From Saccharibacillus sacchari DSM 19268 (lineage in GTDB: Bacteria > Bacillota > Bacilli > Paenibacillales > Paenibacillaceae), in contig NZ_KK073875.1 in the NCBI RefSeq assembly GCF_000585395.1, forward strand, positions 3,757,307 through 3,821,306: a stretch of DNA of 64,000 nucleotides, written 5' to 3'. This document shows positions 17,348-25,980 of this stretch, in pieces (position 1 is the stretch's first letter; each line of letters opens with the position of its first letter). Below the pieces are notes generated by a model that ran no database searches, was not told the origin of the DNA, and saw only the letters and a list, made by a program, of their open reading frames with translations. The position numbers and the translations under genes were made by a program.

Positions 17348-17866
17348 TTAAAGCTCATACAAATAACGAAACACATCGGCCATCTGCTCATCCGTCTCCC
17401 GAAAATCGTTTTGCACCCACATGAAGATGATATTAGCCAGACCGCCTACCCGGTACGTCAATTCATAGCTGCGATAATCCGAATTCCGATCCAGCTTATA
17501 TACGTCCACGAATAAAGTCGCGAAATACCGGCTGAAAATATCGGAGAAGATCCCGAACAGATTGGCTTTGACCAAATTCTTCATCAACAACTCGTAATGG
17601 CGCAGATAGGAGAAAAAGACTTTGGAGTCCTCCAGTACTTTCAACTCGGTAAAGTCCGGAATCCGGTGCAGGAAGTCCCGAAAGACCCGTTCCGTATACG
17701 CAGCCAGCACGTCCTCCTTGGATTCGAAGTTTCGGTAAAAGGACATCCGCGATACCCCCGCCTTACGGGTTAATTCAACCACCGTAATTTTGTCCAAACT
17801 TTCCGTCTCCATGAGTAAAAGCAAAGACTGCGCGATCGATTCCCGAACCACTTCATTTTCTGTCAT
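17348..17866 (-). CDS. TetR family transcriptional regulator, 172 aa
   Basis: The HTH lies at residues ~25-47 (ITVVELTRKAGVSRMSFYRNFESKEDVLAAY), followed by a C-terminal domain of the TetR_C_7/DhaS-like type (ending FRETDEQMADVFRYLYEL). The ATG at 17866 has GGGGGAA upstream; the in-frame start at 17908 is less well placed. It is divergent from the DUF4334-SDR operon, with a TGTTAC-N4-GTAACA dyad between, so it is the likely repressor of that operon and of itself. Confidence 0.87.
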   Translation of the reverse strand: MTENEVVRESIAQSLLLLMETESLDKITVVELTRKAGVSRMSFYRNFESKEDVLAAYTERVFRDFLHRIPDFTELKVLEDSKVFFSYLRHYELLMKNLVKANLFGIFSDIFSRYFATLFVDVYKLDRNSDYRSYELTYRVGGLANIIFMWVQNDFRETDEQMADVFRYLYEL

Positions 17867-17949
17867 GAACAAATTCCCCCTGTTTGTATCACTTTGCTTG
17901 CTGCGCATTGAAGCCTCAACCGGCTCATGTTACGATCAATGCGCGATAG

Positions 17950-17965
17950 TGTTACAAATGTAACA
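17950..17965. promoter_or_regulatory. TetR operator between the divergent tetR and DUF4334 genes
   Basis: TGTTACAAATGTAACA has perfect 6-bp inverted arms with a 4-bp centre. Confidence 0.6.
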
Positions 17966-18008
17966 GGCATCGACTCCTACTTCAAATCGCAAAAGGAGAG
18001 AACGGGTT

Positions 18009-18569
18009 TTGAATATGAAAAAAGAACGATTAAACCAAATGTTAAGCCGCCAATCTTCGCAGGAAGAAGCTTTTGCATTTTTCGATGAATTAGACACGGT
18101 AGAACCGTATGACATGTGGGGGATATGGAAAGGCGAGGAGTTGGCGACAGGGCATTCCTTCGAAGGACTGCTCACCGCTTCGGGATGGTACGGCAAAGAG
18201 TTTCGTAACGCCGAGCATGTCGACCCTCTGGTATTCGAGAAAAAGAATGGAGAGTTATATAAAGTCAATCCGCTGCTGATCCCGCTTAATCTGCCTTTTG
18301 ACAAAATTCCAAAGCGGCTCATCCGGCCTGCCATGACATTAATTCGACCGATCATCAAAACGAAGAAAAGTGCAGCGCGGCTGCGAAAAGTGGAATATCG
18401 GGGCAAGCTCACTGCGTCGATGGTTTATGATAAAAAAGACATCATTGACGTGTTCCGCAAAGTCGATCCGGATACGCTGCTCGGCATCATGGACATCAAA
18501 AGCATGGATACGGACGACACTTACTTTTTCGTCTTGAATCGGGTAAACGGAAGGGGAACATTCGTATGA
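18009..18569 (+). CDS. GXWXG/DUF4334 domain protein, 186 aa
   Basis: The N-terminal GXWXG-type segment (YDMWGIWKGEELATGHSFEGLL, residues ~34-55) is followed by the DUF4334 domain (RLRKVEYRGKLTASMVYDKKDIIDVFRKVD, ~125-155). The function of this two-domain family is unknown. I prefer TTG at 18009, 8 nt after AGGAGAG, over the ATG at 18015 (14 nt). The stop overlaps the next start by ATGA, so it is coupled to the SDR enzyme and may act on the same substrate. Confidence 0.82.
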   Translation: MNMKKERLNQMLSRQSSQEEAFAFFDELDTVEPYDMWGIWKGEELATGHSFEGLLTASGWYGKEFRNAEHVDPLVFEKKNGELYKVNPLLIPLNLPFDKIPKRLIRPAMTLIRPIIKTKKSAARLRKVEYRGKLTASMVYDKKDIIDVFRKVDPDTLLGIMDIKSMDTDDTYFFVLNRVNGRGTFV

Positions 18570-19339
18570 GTGAGCGAATCGCGATCGTAACGGGCTCGGC
18601 CTCCGGTATCGGACGAGAACTGGCGAAGCAGTTGGAATCGGGACGATTGAAGGGACAACTGGACGAAGTCTGGATCGTGGATAAAAATCGAGCGGGTCTG
18701 GAATCGCTGCAAGCCGAGCTGCCGATTCAAGCACGGTTGCTGGAGATGGACTTAAGCGAACGCAGCTCCATTCAGCAACTGACTGAGTTATTGCGCGAAC
18801 GTCAGCCTGACGTTCGTCTGCTGGCCAACTGCGCGGGTTACGGAAAATTCGCACGGATCGGCGAAGTGCCCGCGGAGCAGGAGTTGGGCATGATCCGACT
18901 CAACTGCGAAGCGCTGACAGCCGTGACGACGGCTACGCTCCCTTATATGCAAGCAGGCGGTAGGATCATCAATATCGCGTCGTCGGCGGCCCATTTTCCT
19001 ATTCCGGGCTTCGGGATCTATTCGGCCACCAAGTCGTATGTGTTATACTTCAGCCGAATTCTGGGCAAAGAGCTGAAGTCGCGCGGAATTGGAGTGACCG
19101 TGCTATGTCCAGGCCCCGTGGATACCGGATTTTTTGAAGTGGCGGAGTCGCATGGCGGATTTAATATCATGCAGAAGCTGCCTCGGACGACGCCGCAGGA
19201 TGAGGCCAAGCACGCGCTGCGCTCCAGTGAACAGGGGAAAGCAGTTGCGACGCTTGGCGCTGTGGCGACCGTAGCGAGACTATGCGGCAGGCTGTTTCCG
19301 CAAGCTTTGATGATGAACGCATTCTGGAAATTGAAGTGA
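18566..19339 (+). CDS. Short-chain dehydrogenase/reductase, 257 aa
   Basis: This is a classical SDR: the cofactor motif TGSASGIG (residues 9-16), NCAG (~88-91), catalytic Ser in NIASSAA, and YSATK (Tyr/Lys pair, ~152-156). The Asp/Lys after beta-2 (VDKN) suggests NAD rather than NADP. The start ATG overlaps the DUF4334 stop (ATGA), and both are under the divergent TetR. Substrate unknown. Confidence 0.9.
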   Translation: MSERIAIVTGSASGIGRELAKQLESGRLKGQLDEVWIVDKNRAGLESLQAELPIQARLLEMDLSERSSIQQLTELLRERQPDVRLLANCAGYGKFARIGEVPAEQELGMIRLNCEALTAVTTATLPYMQAGGRIINIASSAAHFPIPGFGIYSATKSYVLYFSRILGKELKSRGIGVTVLCPGPVDTGFFEVAESHGGFNIMQKLPRTTPQDEAKHALRSSEQGKAVATLGAVATVARLCGRLFPQALMMNAFWKLK

Positions 19340-19353
19340 GCGCATCCCCCTAC

Positions 19354-19416
19354 AAAGAGCCTATAATGGGAATAACGGATCAGAGCGTAGATATCCGTTA
19401 ACCGGGGCTCTTTTTT
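19354..19416 (+). terminator. Terminator after the SDR gene
   Basis: AAAGAGCC (19354-19361) pairs with GGCTCTTT, enclosing an inner AACGGAT/ATCCGTT stem; T6 follows. Confidence 0.7.
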
Positions 19417-19505
19417 GCGTTCGGATCCATCATGAAAAAATTTTAATGCTCCCTTCAGAGCGGTTTTATTCGATTATTATAAAGTTGGAAGAGGAGCTGA
19501 CGCCT

Positions 19506-20195
19506 ATGCGCATTTTGGTCATTGAAGATGAAGAGGCATTGTCCGACTTCATCGTGCTGGAGCTTCGGCATGAAGGGTATGAAGCCGTGCCTGCCTATGA
19601 GGGCAGAGAAGGTCTGGAGCAGGCGCTCGGGGAAGAGTGGGATTTGGTTCTGCTGGACCTGATGCTGCCCGGCTTGAACGGAATCGAGGTGTGCAGACGG
19701 CTGAAAGCGGCCAAGGATACGCCGGTGATCATGATTACCGCGAGAGACAGCGTGATGGATCGCGTAGCGGGACTCGATAGCGGCGCCGACGACTATATGC
19801 CGAAGCCGTTCGCGATCGAGGAGTTGCTGGCGCGTATCCGAGTGATTCGCAGACGGCAGGAGAAGTCGCAGAGTCCCGCGCCGATGTCGCTGACGTTCAA
19901 AGACCTTGAATTGAATATCGAATCGCGCATGCTGCGCAAGGACGATCAATGGATTGAACTGACGAAGAAGGAATACGAGCTATTGTTCATTTTTATGAAG
20001 AATATCAATCGGGTTCTGCCCCGCGATCTGCTTCTGGAGCGAATCTGGGGACATGATGTGGGGATCGAGACGAATGTGGTGGACGTGTATGTCCGGCATG
20101 TGCGCAACAAGCTGGACACTCGCGGCGGGGACATCGAAGCGTATATCCAAACAGTCCGGGGGATTGGATACGTGATGCGGCATGAGAAAGATTAA
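19506..20195 (+). CDS. OmpR/PhoB-family response regulator, 229 aa
   Basis: The receiver domain (residues 1-115) shows the acidic pocket (IEDEE), the phosphoacceptor Asp in DLVLLDLMLPG, and the switch Lys in DYMPKPFA. A C-terminal winged helix follows (~130-226: LTKKEYELLFIFMKN, VVDVYVRHVRNKLD, TVRGIGYVM). ATG at 19506 after GAGGAG; the longer frame from 19446 adds a non-family extension. It overlaps the kinase gene by 14 nt, so they form one operon. Confidence 0.93.
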   Translation: MRILVIEDEEALSDFIVLELRHEGYEAVPAYEGREGLEQALGEEWDLVLLDLMLPGLNGIEVCRRLKAAKDTPVIMITARDSVMDRVAGLDSGADDYMPKPFAIEELLARIRVIRRRQEKSQSPAPMSLTFKDLELNIESRMLRKDDQWIELTKKEYELLFIFMKNINRVLPRDLLLERIWGHDVGIETNVVDVYVRHVRNKLDTRGGDIEAYIQTVRGIGYVMRHEKD

Positions 20196-21615
20196 GCTGC
20201 CGGTGTGGAAAACGCTCAATATCAAGTGGAAGCTGACGTTATGGTCGGCTTTTCATCTGATTTTGCTTTTTTTCTTCTACAATCTGCTTCAGTTCTCGAT
20301 CTTGCAAGGATGGGTGCATAACCATGAGAAAGATATCATTCGTAAAAACATGGAAGAAGCCGTCGTCTACTTGCACAGCATTGAAGCTTCCGGGAAAGTG
20401 ACGGACAGCCGATATTACCTGAACGTGCTGAACGAGCGGCATCAGTTGATCCGAATCGTGAACGAACGGAATGTGCCGATTGTCACGGTGACGAATAAGG
20501 TAGACAAGGACTGGGTCGCTCCGCGGTATGCCGACATGGAGCCCGAGGAACAGACTTCGCCTCTCGGGGATACGCTGCTCGTTTACCGCCAGCCGATCGA
20601 TTTCGGTTCCGAACGCTTCACCGTCGAAATCGTGCGCAACATGGAAAATTTCGAAAGCTTGATCACGCTGATTACCAGTCTGCTTGTCGCGACCGGATTG
20701 ATCTCGATTGTGCTCAGTCTGATCGGCGGGCGGATGATTGCGTATCAATTGCTGAATCCGATCAACGCGATGATTCGAACCATGAAGGGAATACGGGAAA
20801 AAGGACTTAAGGAACGCGTCCAGATTCGTAATCCGCAGGATGAACTGACTGAGTTGTCCACCATGTTTAACGAGCTGATGGACAGTTTATCGAAGTCGTT
20901 CGATCAACAGCAGCAGTTTATCGAGGACGCTTCGCACGAGCTGAAGACGCCGCTGGCGATCATCCACGGTCATCTGTCGCTGATCAAGCGCTGGGGCAAA
21001 GATGATCCGGAAGTTTTGGAGCGCTCGATTCAGCTCAGTTTGAACGAGACGAACCGGCTGATTCATATGGTATCGGAGCTGCTAATCCTGACCCGAGCCG
21101 ACGGTGCGGACGCTTCCGTATACGGACCGCCGGGGCCGATCAAGATCAGGCCGGCCGTCGAGGAGATCGTCGAAAATTTCCAGACGCTGAACCCGGAGTT
21201 TCGTATCTCGGCCCGGCTTGAGCTTACAGGAGATTTTATGTTGCCGGTTCGTAAAAGCCATCTTCAACAGCTGTTGATTATCTTATTCGACAATGCGATC
21301 AAGCATGCCAGGGAAAGCAAAGAAATTCGCGTCGCCGCAGAAGCGGAAAACGAAGTCGTCAAGCTCTCGGTCAAAGACTACGGCGCGGGAATTCCGCAAG
21401 AGGACCTGCCGCTCGTGACCAACCGATTCTATCGGGTCGATAAGGCCCGCAGCCGCAAAGAAGGCGGAAACGGTCTGGGGTTATCGATTGCCAAACGGTT
21501 GCTGGATGATTACGGCGGACGTCTGGAGATCGATAGCGTCTATGGAGAGTGGACGGAGGTCACGATCCATTTTCCGCTAACGCAAGCCGCATCGGAATCC
21601 CCTATAAAGGAGTGA
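20182..21615 (+). CDS. Two-component sensor histidine kinase, 477 aa
   Basis: TM1 (residues ~14-38), an extracellular sensor of about 125 residues, TM2 (~160-182), HAMP (~185-235), HisKA with the phospho-His in DASHELKTPLA (~250), and a HATPase domain (N box FDNAIKHA, G1 KDYGAGIP, G2 GGNGLGLSIAKRLL). All catalytic motifs are intact. It pairs with the overlapping response regulator. The sensor region has no domain I recognise, so the signal is unknown. Confidence 0.93.
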   Translation: MRKIKLPVWKTLNIKWKLTLWSAFHLILLFFFYNLLQFSILQGWVHNHEKDIIRKNMEEAVVYLHSIEASGKVTDSRYYLNVLNERHQLIRIVNERNVPIVTVTNKVDKDWVAPRYADMEPEEQTSPLGDTLLVYRQPIDFGSERFTVEIVRNMENFESLITLITSLLVATGLISIVLSLIGGRMIAYQLLNPINAMIRTMKGIREKGLKERVQIRNPQDELTELSTMFNELMDSLSKSFDQQQQFIEDASHELKTPLAIIHGHLSLIKRWGKDDPEVLERSIQLSLNETNRLIHMVSELLILTRADGADASVYGPPGPIKIRPAVEEIVENFQTLNPEFRISARLELTGDFMLPVRKSHLQQLLIILFDNAIKHARESKEIRVAAEAENEVVKLSVKDYGAGIPQEDLPLVTNRFYRVDKARSRKEGGNGLGLSIAKRLLDDYGGRLEIDSVYGEWTEVTIHFPLTQAASESPIKE

Positions 21616-21619
21616 GCCC

Positions 21620-22030
21620 ATGATTCAATCGACCAACGTTAAGCTGCATCAGTCGATATTACAGGCGTTAAATGCCCGTAACGAAGTGACGGCGAACAAT
21701 ATTGCCAACGCGGATACGCCGCATTATAAAAGAAAAACGGTCGTCTTCGAGGATGAGCTCCGCAAAGCGATCGAAGGCGGACGCAGCGAGCTGGAACTCA
21801 AAACGAATAACGCCCGCCATATGACGATCCGTTCGACGACCGGCGATGCAGCCGTTCCTTTCCGGATCGTCGAAGACAAAGGCGCCAAAATGAACAACAA
21901 TAACAACAGCGTCGATATCGACGTGGAAATGGCGACGCTGTCGGAAACTCAACTGATGTACAACTACACGGCCGACCGGGTCAGCGGACATTACAAGAAA
22001 TATAAAGAAATGCTTCAGGGTTTAAAATAA
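21620..22030 (+). CDS. flgB: Flagellar basal-body rod protein FlgB
   Basis: The N-terminus (LHQSILQALNARNEVTANNIANADTPHYKRKTVVFEDEL) is the rod-protein signature, and the C-terminal helix (MATLSETQLMYNYTADRVSGHYKKYKEML) is typical of FlgB; 136 aa is the usual length. It forms the proximal rod of the flagellum. It starts 4 bp after the histidine-kinase stop with AAGGAGTGAG before it, so it should be in that operon. Unusually, no flgC, fliE or other flagellar gene follows; a weak terminator comes next. It may be a second, stand-alone copy. Confidence 0.9.
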   Translation: MIQSTNVKLHQSILQALNARNEVTANNIANADTPHYKRKTVVFEDELRKAIEGGRSELELKTNNARHMTIRSTTGDAAVPFRIVEDKGAKMNNNNNSVDIDVEMATLSETQLMYNYTADRVSGHYKKYKEMLQGLK

Positions 22031-22057
22031 AAAAAGCCGAATCTGCAAACTGAAAAT

Positions 22058-22098
22058 GCTGTCGAAAAGCCTTTGTTTTGGCGCTGCGGCAGCTTTTT
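22058..22098 (+). terminator. Probable terminator after flgB
   Basis: GCTGTCG pairs with CGGCAGC (one G-U), followed by T5. The loop is long. Confidence 0.45.
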
Positions 22099-22155
22099 CA
22101 AACGATTCAGGGCTTAGTAAAATCATATATTTATTTTTTATATTTTTTAGGAGGC

Positions 22156-22184
22156 TTGTATTCCTCGTTTCGATAGGGTATAGT
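22156..22184 (+). promoter_or_regulatory. Promoter of the cold-shock gene
   Basis: TTGTAT, a 17-bp spacer and TATAGT place the start site near 22191. This leaves a leader of about 147 nt before the csp ATG, like the long cold-responsive leaders of csp mRNAs. No other feature is seen in 22100-22337. Confidence 0.6.
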
Positions 22185-22337
22185 GACGTTAAGAAAGCCC
22201 TGACCCAAACTTACATGTTGCAGAGGGTTGTTATAGAATTAGCGAATAACCTTGTGCAATATGTGATTTTTAATTTTATCGGATGCTTTTTCTGAATAAA
22301 TGAGGTCATGTAAATTTAATTTTTGGAGGTACCTCAC

Positions 22338-22538
22338 ATGCAAACAGGTACAGTTAAATGGTTTAACGCAGACAAAGGTTTTGGTTTCATCGAAGTTGAA
22401 GGCGGCAACGACGTGTTCGTTCACTTCTCCGCTATTCAAGGCGACGGTTTCAAAACTCTTGACGAAGGCCAACGCGTAGAATTCAACGTAGTTGAAGGCG
22501 CTCGTGGACCACAAGCTGAGAACGTTGTAAAGCTGTAA
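22338..22538 (+). CDS. Cold-shock domain protein, 66 aa
   Basis: A single cold-shock domain RNA chaperone: [33 protein letters not shown] carries RNP1 (KGFGFIEV) and RNP2 (VFVHF). The length is exactly that of bacterial Csp proteins. ATG at 22338 with GGAGGT 7 nt upstream; the in-frame start at 22323 overlaps that site. The long untranslated leader suggests temperature-dependent expression. A strong terminator follows. Confidence 0.95.
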   Translation: MQTGTVKWFNADKGFGFIEVEGGNDVFVHFSAIQGDGFKTLDEGQRVEFNVVEGARGPQAENVVKL

Positions 22539-22553
22539 TACTTTTTTAAGCAA

Positions 22554-22593
22554 AAGAAGCCGTACGCTGAATAAGCGTACGACTTCTTTTTTT
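22554..22593 (+). terminator. Terminator after csp
   Basis: AAGAAGcCGTACGCT pairs with AGCGTACGaCTTCTT, followed by a long T-run. Confidence 0.85.
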
Positions 22594-22695
22594 ATTTCGA
22601 GCATGCCGGTACGTGTATTACCGAGGTCGACTGATTGCAGCCGTGCAGGCGGAACGTTAACGGATCACCTGATTTCGCTGAAGGAGCCCCCACAA

Positions 22696-23148
22696 TTGCT
22701 TCGAAATCTCTTCCGGCGGCTGAGACATATCAAAGCTGAATTGAGAGAATTGGTCGATGCCTACGCGACATTGACCGACGAGAAGAAGATCACGGAGCAA
22801 ATGATGCTCTTCACGCCCGACGTCGATTTTAAAGTGTATATGGGCGGGCAGCTCGTATCCGATGTGAAAGGCATTGTGCAGCTGGAAAAAGAGTTCAACG
22901 GCCGCGTCTCGCTGGTCAAGCGATATTTGACCTTGAACGGACAGCATTCGGTGAGCATGGAAGGGGATGTCCCGTCCGGCGTCGTCTTTTCCCAGATCAA
23001 GATGCTGCGCGAGCAGGATGGGCAAGAAGTGCTTACCGATTACAGCGTGAAATATACGGACACTTATGTGCGCGGAAACGGAACATGGCGCATTCAATCC
23101 CGCGCATCCGATTATCTGTTTATCGAATCCCGAGTGCTGCAAGCCTGA
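22696..23148 (+). CDS. SnoaL-like (NTF2-fold) protein, 150 aa
   Basis: The sequence has the typical start of SnoaL-like proteins (ELRELVDAYATLTDEKKITEQMMLFTPDVDF) and the beta-rich end (YSVKYTDTYVRGNGTWRIQSRASDYLFIESR). Such proteins are small cone-shaped folds used as enzymes or binding modules. I chose TTG at 22696, in frame and 9 nt after AAGGAG (22681-22686). The frame stays open back to 22603, but that part is unlike the family. Specific function unknown. Confidence 0.75.
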   Translation: MLRNLFRRLRHIKAELRELVDAYATLTDEKKITEQMMLFTPDVDFKVYMGGQLVSDVKGIVQLEKEFNGRVSLVKRYLTLNGQHSVSMEGDVPSGVVFSQIKMLREQDGQEVLTDYSVKYTDTYVRGNGTWRIQSRASDYLFIESRVLQA

Positions 23149-23258
23149 TTCGTTTATCGAAAACTTCGATCCGAAGAAGATGGAAGTTCTTATCCTCAAG
23201 TTGAACAGGCAAGGGACTCCGAAGCTGTTGACGACACGGTCTTCATGTTGAAAAGAAG

Positions 23259-23300
23259 GGTACAGGATGGCTGCGCGGGCAGATCCTGTACCTTTTTTTT
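23259..23300 (+). terminator. Terminator after the SnoaL-like gene
   Basis: GGTACAGGAT (23259-23268) pairs with ATCCTGTACC (23283-23292), followed by T8. Between 23149 and 23467 nothing else is recognisable. Confidence 0.85.
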
Positions 23301-23467
23301 ACGCGCATGAAGAGAGAATTAGGCAACAAACGAGTAGGAACAGGATAACCGCGCTGTTCGTTTTGCATCCATAATAAAGTATCGATGTTAAATCAGTACG
23401 TGTAGATGTACTTCGAAAAGTAGAGGTTACGCCGTGCTCGTACACAGTCCGGAAGGAGGAATGCATC

Positions 23468-24679
23468 ATTAAGGATTTACGGACAGATCCAGAACTTCGC
23501 TCAAATCGAATGTTTCTAGCGATCCTGGCTTTGCTGCTTGCTTTCGCCTCGATCTCGACGGATCTTTATCTCGCGGTTATGCCTCTAATGGGTCAAGAAT
23601 TATCTGCCGATTCAGGCATGATGGAATGGACGGTCTCGGCTTATCTGCTTGGATTCAGCCTGGGGCAACTGTTCTGGGGAGCCCTTAGCGACCGGCTTGG
23701 CAGAAGGCTTCCGTTGGCCGCCGGATTATTGCTGTTCATTATCGGCTCCGCCGGATGCGGATTCTCGGAAAGCGTGGGACAATTGATCGCTTGGCGGGTA
23801 CTTCAGGCCGTAGGAGCAAGTTCGGGCGTCGTTTTGGCTCGGGCGATGATTCGGGATCGCTATGACCGAACGCAAGCAGCCCGAGTCTTATCGACGTTGA
23901 CAGCGATCATGGCTATTGCGCCGCTTCTGGGACCGATATTGGGCACGCAAATTGCCAATCTGGCTTCATGGCGCGGAATCTTCGGTGTTCTCGTCTTGAT
24001 CGGAATCTTGACTCTAACGGCGCTCCCTTTCTACGTACCGGAGACGTTGGCTCCGAAGCTGCGAACGCGTTCGTCCGGGCGGGAAATCGCGATGCAATAT
24101 GTACGTCTGCTGCGAAACCGAAAGCTGCTGGCGTACGCGCTAGCTCTGGCTTTAATCAGCGGCGGGATGTTCGCTTATGTAGCCGGTTCGCCGTTCGTTT
24201 ATATCACGTATTACGGCCTGCCGTCGGCAGCGTACGGTCTATTGTTCGCAGCCGGAGCGGCCGGAATCATGGGCATGAACATGCTGAATGCCAGATTGGT
24301 CGGACGTTACGGAGCAGATCGATTGCTGCGGATTGGATCGGTTGCCGCTGCTTTGTTCGGGGTCTTGGCTGCTTGTGTTGGACTGACGGAGATCGGAGGG
24401 CTGCCGTTGACTGCCTTCGTACTCTTTCTATTCGCCTCGACCAATGGATTAATCGCCGCCAATGCCATATCCAGTGCATTGTCCGGCGTAAAAGAGTATG
24501 TAGGCTCGGCTTCGGCGTTATTGGGCTGCGCGCAGTACGGCGGAGGAATGATCGGTTCGGCTTTGCTGGGAGCTTTTTCGAACGGAACGCCTGCTCCTCT
24601 GGGCATCCTGGTATTCGCCTCCGGGTTGGGTTGTTCGGCGGCTGTATTGTGGGGGCGTCAGACTGCGGATCTTACTTGA
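23468..24679 (+). CDS. MFS transporter, Bcr/CflA-like drug efflux, about 403 aa
   Basis: A twelve-helix pump with motif A (GALSDRLGRRLPL), LQAVGASSGVVLARAMIRDRYDR (the subfamily's conserved loop) and motif C (IAPLLGPILGTQI). The first ATG in frame is at 23510, but it has no ribosome site and sits at the edge of helix 1. The frame extends back to ATT at 23468, 8 nt after AAGGAGG (23453-23459), giving IKDLRTDPELRSNRMF as N-terminus. Either a rare ATT start or a small indel is implied. An ATG at 23461 is out of frame (ATG CAT CAT TAA). Confidence 0.82.
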   Translation: MKDLRTDPELRSNRMFLAILALLLAFASISTDLYLAVMPLMGQELSADSGMMEWTVSAYLLGFSLGQLFWGALSDRLGRRLPLAAGLLLFIIGSAGCGFSESVGQLIAWRVLQAVGASSGVVLARAMIRDRYDRTQAARVLSTLTAIMAIAPLLGPILGTQIANLASWRGIFGVLVLIGILTLTALPFYVPETLAPKLRTRSSGREIAMQYVRLLRNRKLLAYALALALISGGMFAYVAGSPFVYITYYGLPSAAYGLLFAAGAAGIMGMNMLNARLVGRYGADRLLRIGSVAAALFGVLAACVGLTEIGGLPLTAFVLFLFASTNGLIAANAISSALSGVKEYVGSASALLGCAQYGGGMIGSALLGAFSNGTPAPLGILVFASGLGCSAAVLWGRQTADLT

Positions 24680-24722
24680 AGAAAATGAAAGCAAGGCTAT
24701 TACGAATAAAGAGTTGAATGCG

Positions 24723-24760
24723 CCCGAATTCCTATCCCCGAGGAATTTGGGTTCTTTTTT
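24723..24760 (+). terminator. Terminator after the Bcr-like gene
   Basis: CCCGAATTCC pairs with GGAATTTGGG (one G-U), followed by a T-run to 24760, immediately before the next promoter. Confidence 0.6.
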
Positions 24761-24762
24761 AG

Positions 24763-24814
24763 TTGACGCAGTCAAATTTAATCGATATACTTCTTTTATA
24801 TTTGACTGAGTCAA
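24763..24814 (+). promoter_or_regulatory. Promoter with two operators for the MarR-GNAT gene
   Basis: TTGACG (24763-24768), a 17-bp spacer and TATACT (24786-24791) form a strong promoter. TTGACGCAGTCAA (24763-24775) covers the -35 and TTGACTGAGTCAA (24802-24814) covers the start site. They share TTGAC-N3-GTCAA, with centres 39 bp apart. Confidence 0.75.
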
Positions 24815-24846
24815 GTTCATGTATCGTAAAACAGGAGGAATCGAGT

Positions 24847-25782
24847 ATGAGCTTAGAAACATCCATGATTGCAGATATTCGTCGATTCAGCCGTTTTTAC
24901 ACGAGAGTATTGGGGCTGTTGGATTCGCGCCTGTTAAGCAGTGAATTTTCGCTATCCGAGGTGCGGGTGCTGTACGAGATCGGAACAACGCCGGATTGCA
25001 CGGCCAAGATGCTGATCGACTGGCTGAATATTGATGCGGGATACTTGAGTCGGATCATGAAGAAGTTCGAGAAATCAGGTCTGGCGTACCGCGTGCAGTC
25101 GGAGGAGGACGGTCGTTCTTACCTGCTGCATTTATCGGAAAAAGGGAAAGAAACGCTGGAGAGAATGAACGGGTTGTCCAGTGAATATGTTCGCCAGTTA
25201 ATCAGCGGATTATCAGAAAAAAGTCAAACCGAGTTATCCGCCAGCATGAAAATCATCGAGCGAACGTTGTCCGAAGATCGCGAGCCGCCGGACATCGAGA
25301 TCCGGACCGATATTCGTCCCGGCGATATCGGCATGCTGATTCATCTGCACGGCTGGATTTACGCGCAGGAATGCGGCTACAACCATATTTTCGAATCGTA
25401 TGTCTGCCGTACTTTTTACGAATGGATGGAGCATTACGACCCGGAACAGGACCGAATTTGGCTAGCCGAAGCAGACGGACGGGTTGTGGGAAGCATTGCG
25501 GTTATTGGAAAAGGCGAAGGGAAAGCGCAGCTCAGATGGTTCATTCTGCATCCGGATTACCGGGGAGCGGGTCTGGGCAAGCAACTGTTCGAACAAGCGA
25601 TGGCGTATGGACGGGAAAAAGGGCTGCGGCAGATCTTTTTGGAAACGACGGATGATCAGAAGACGGCGATCCGCATGTATGAAAAGAACGGATTCCGGAA
25701 AACGGCGGAGCATGTGAATGAAGCGTGGGGGGTTCATCATGTGGAGCAGACGTATACGTTGGAGTGTGGGCAGGAGCGTTAA
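24847..25782 (+). CDS. MarR-GNAT fusion: regulator with acetyltransferase domain, 311 aa
   Basis: Residues ~1-145 are a MarR winged helix (LSEVRVLYEIGTTPDCTAKMLIDWLNIDAGYLSRIMKKFEKSGL, then the wing). Residues ~150-310 are a GNAT N-acetyltransferase with the acetyl-CoA loop HPDYRGAGLGKQLFEQAMAYG and the end LYEKNGF-like motif (MYEKNGFRKTAEH). Such fusions are a known architecture in bacilli and actinobacteria. ATG at 24847 with AGGAGG 8 nt upstream. The twin dyads on its own promoter indicate autoregulation. The acetylated substrate is unknown. Confidence 0.9.
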   Translation: MSLETSMIADIRRFSRFYTRVLGLLDSRLLSSEFSLSEVRVLYEIGTTPDCTAKMLIDWLNIDAGYLSRIMKKFEKSGLAYRVQSEEDGRSYLLHLSEKGKETLERMNGLSSEYVRQLISGLSEKSQTELSASMKIIERTLSEDREPPDIEIRTDIRPGDIGMLIHLHGWIYAQECGYNHIFESYVCRTFYEWMEHYDPEQDRIWLAEADGRVVGSIAVIGKGEGKAQLRWFILHPDYRGAGLGKQLFEQAMAYGREKGLRQIFLETTDDQKTAIRMYEKNGFRKTAEHVNEAWGVHHVEQTYTLECGQER

Positions 25783-25800
25783 CACTCCTAAGTGCGTCGA

Positions 25801-25970
25801 GAAAGTTACGTTGGCGGGGGAAATGAGAAGACTCCGAGAAAAATCCGTTCAAGCCGCTGTCTCACCCGGAAAGTGGAATTGGATTTGAATAAGGAATCTT
25901 TCCGGGTTCAAAGGCGTCTTTCACTGAATTTTCCTCTCCGTCTTCTCATTTCCAGCTACGTTGAGCTTTC
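25801..25970 (-). repeat. Dispersed hairpin repeat, copy B (inverted)
   Basis: The reverse complement matches copy C (63684-63835) along its length: GAAGACGGAGAG, AAAATTCAG, AAGACGCCTTTGAAC, GTGAGACAGCG and the GGATTTTTCTCGGAGTC-like end. Terminal arms (GAAATGAGAAGAC/GTCTTCTCATTTC) and inner arms (ACCCGGAAAG/CTTTCCGGGT) make two nested stems. Confidence 0.8.
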
Positions 25971-25980
25971 ATAATGCGTT

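Noticed and set aside
22100-22337. Riboswitch in the csp leader
   Set aside because: No known riboswitch core is recognisable; a temperature-responsive leader is the simpler reading.
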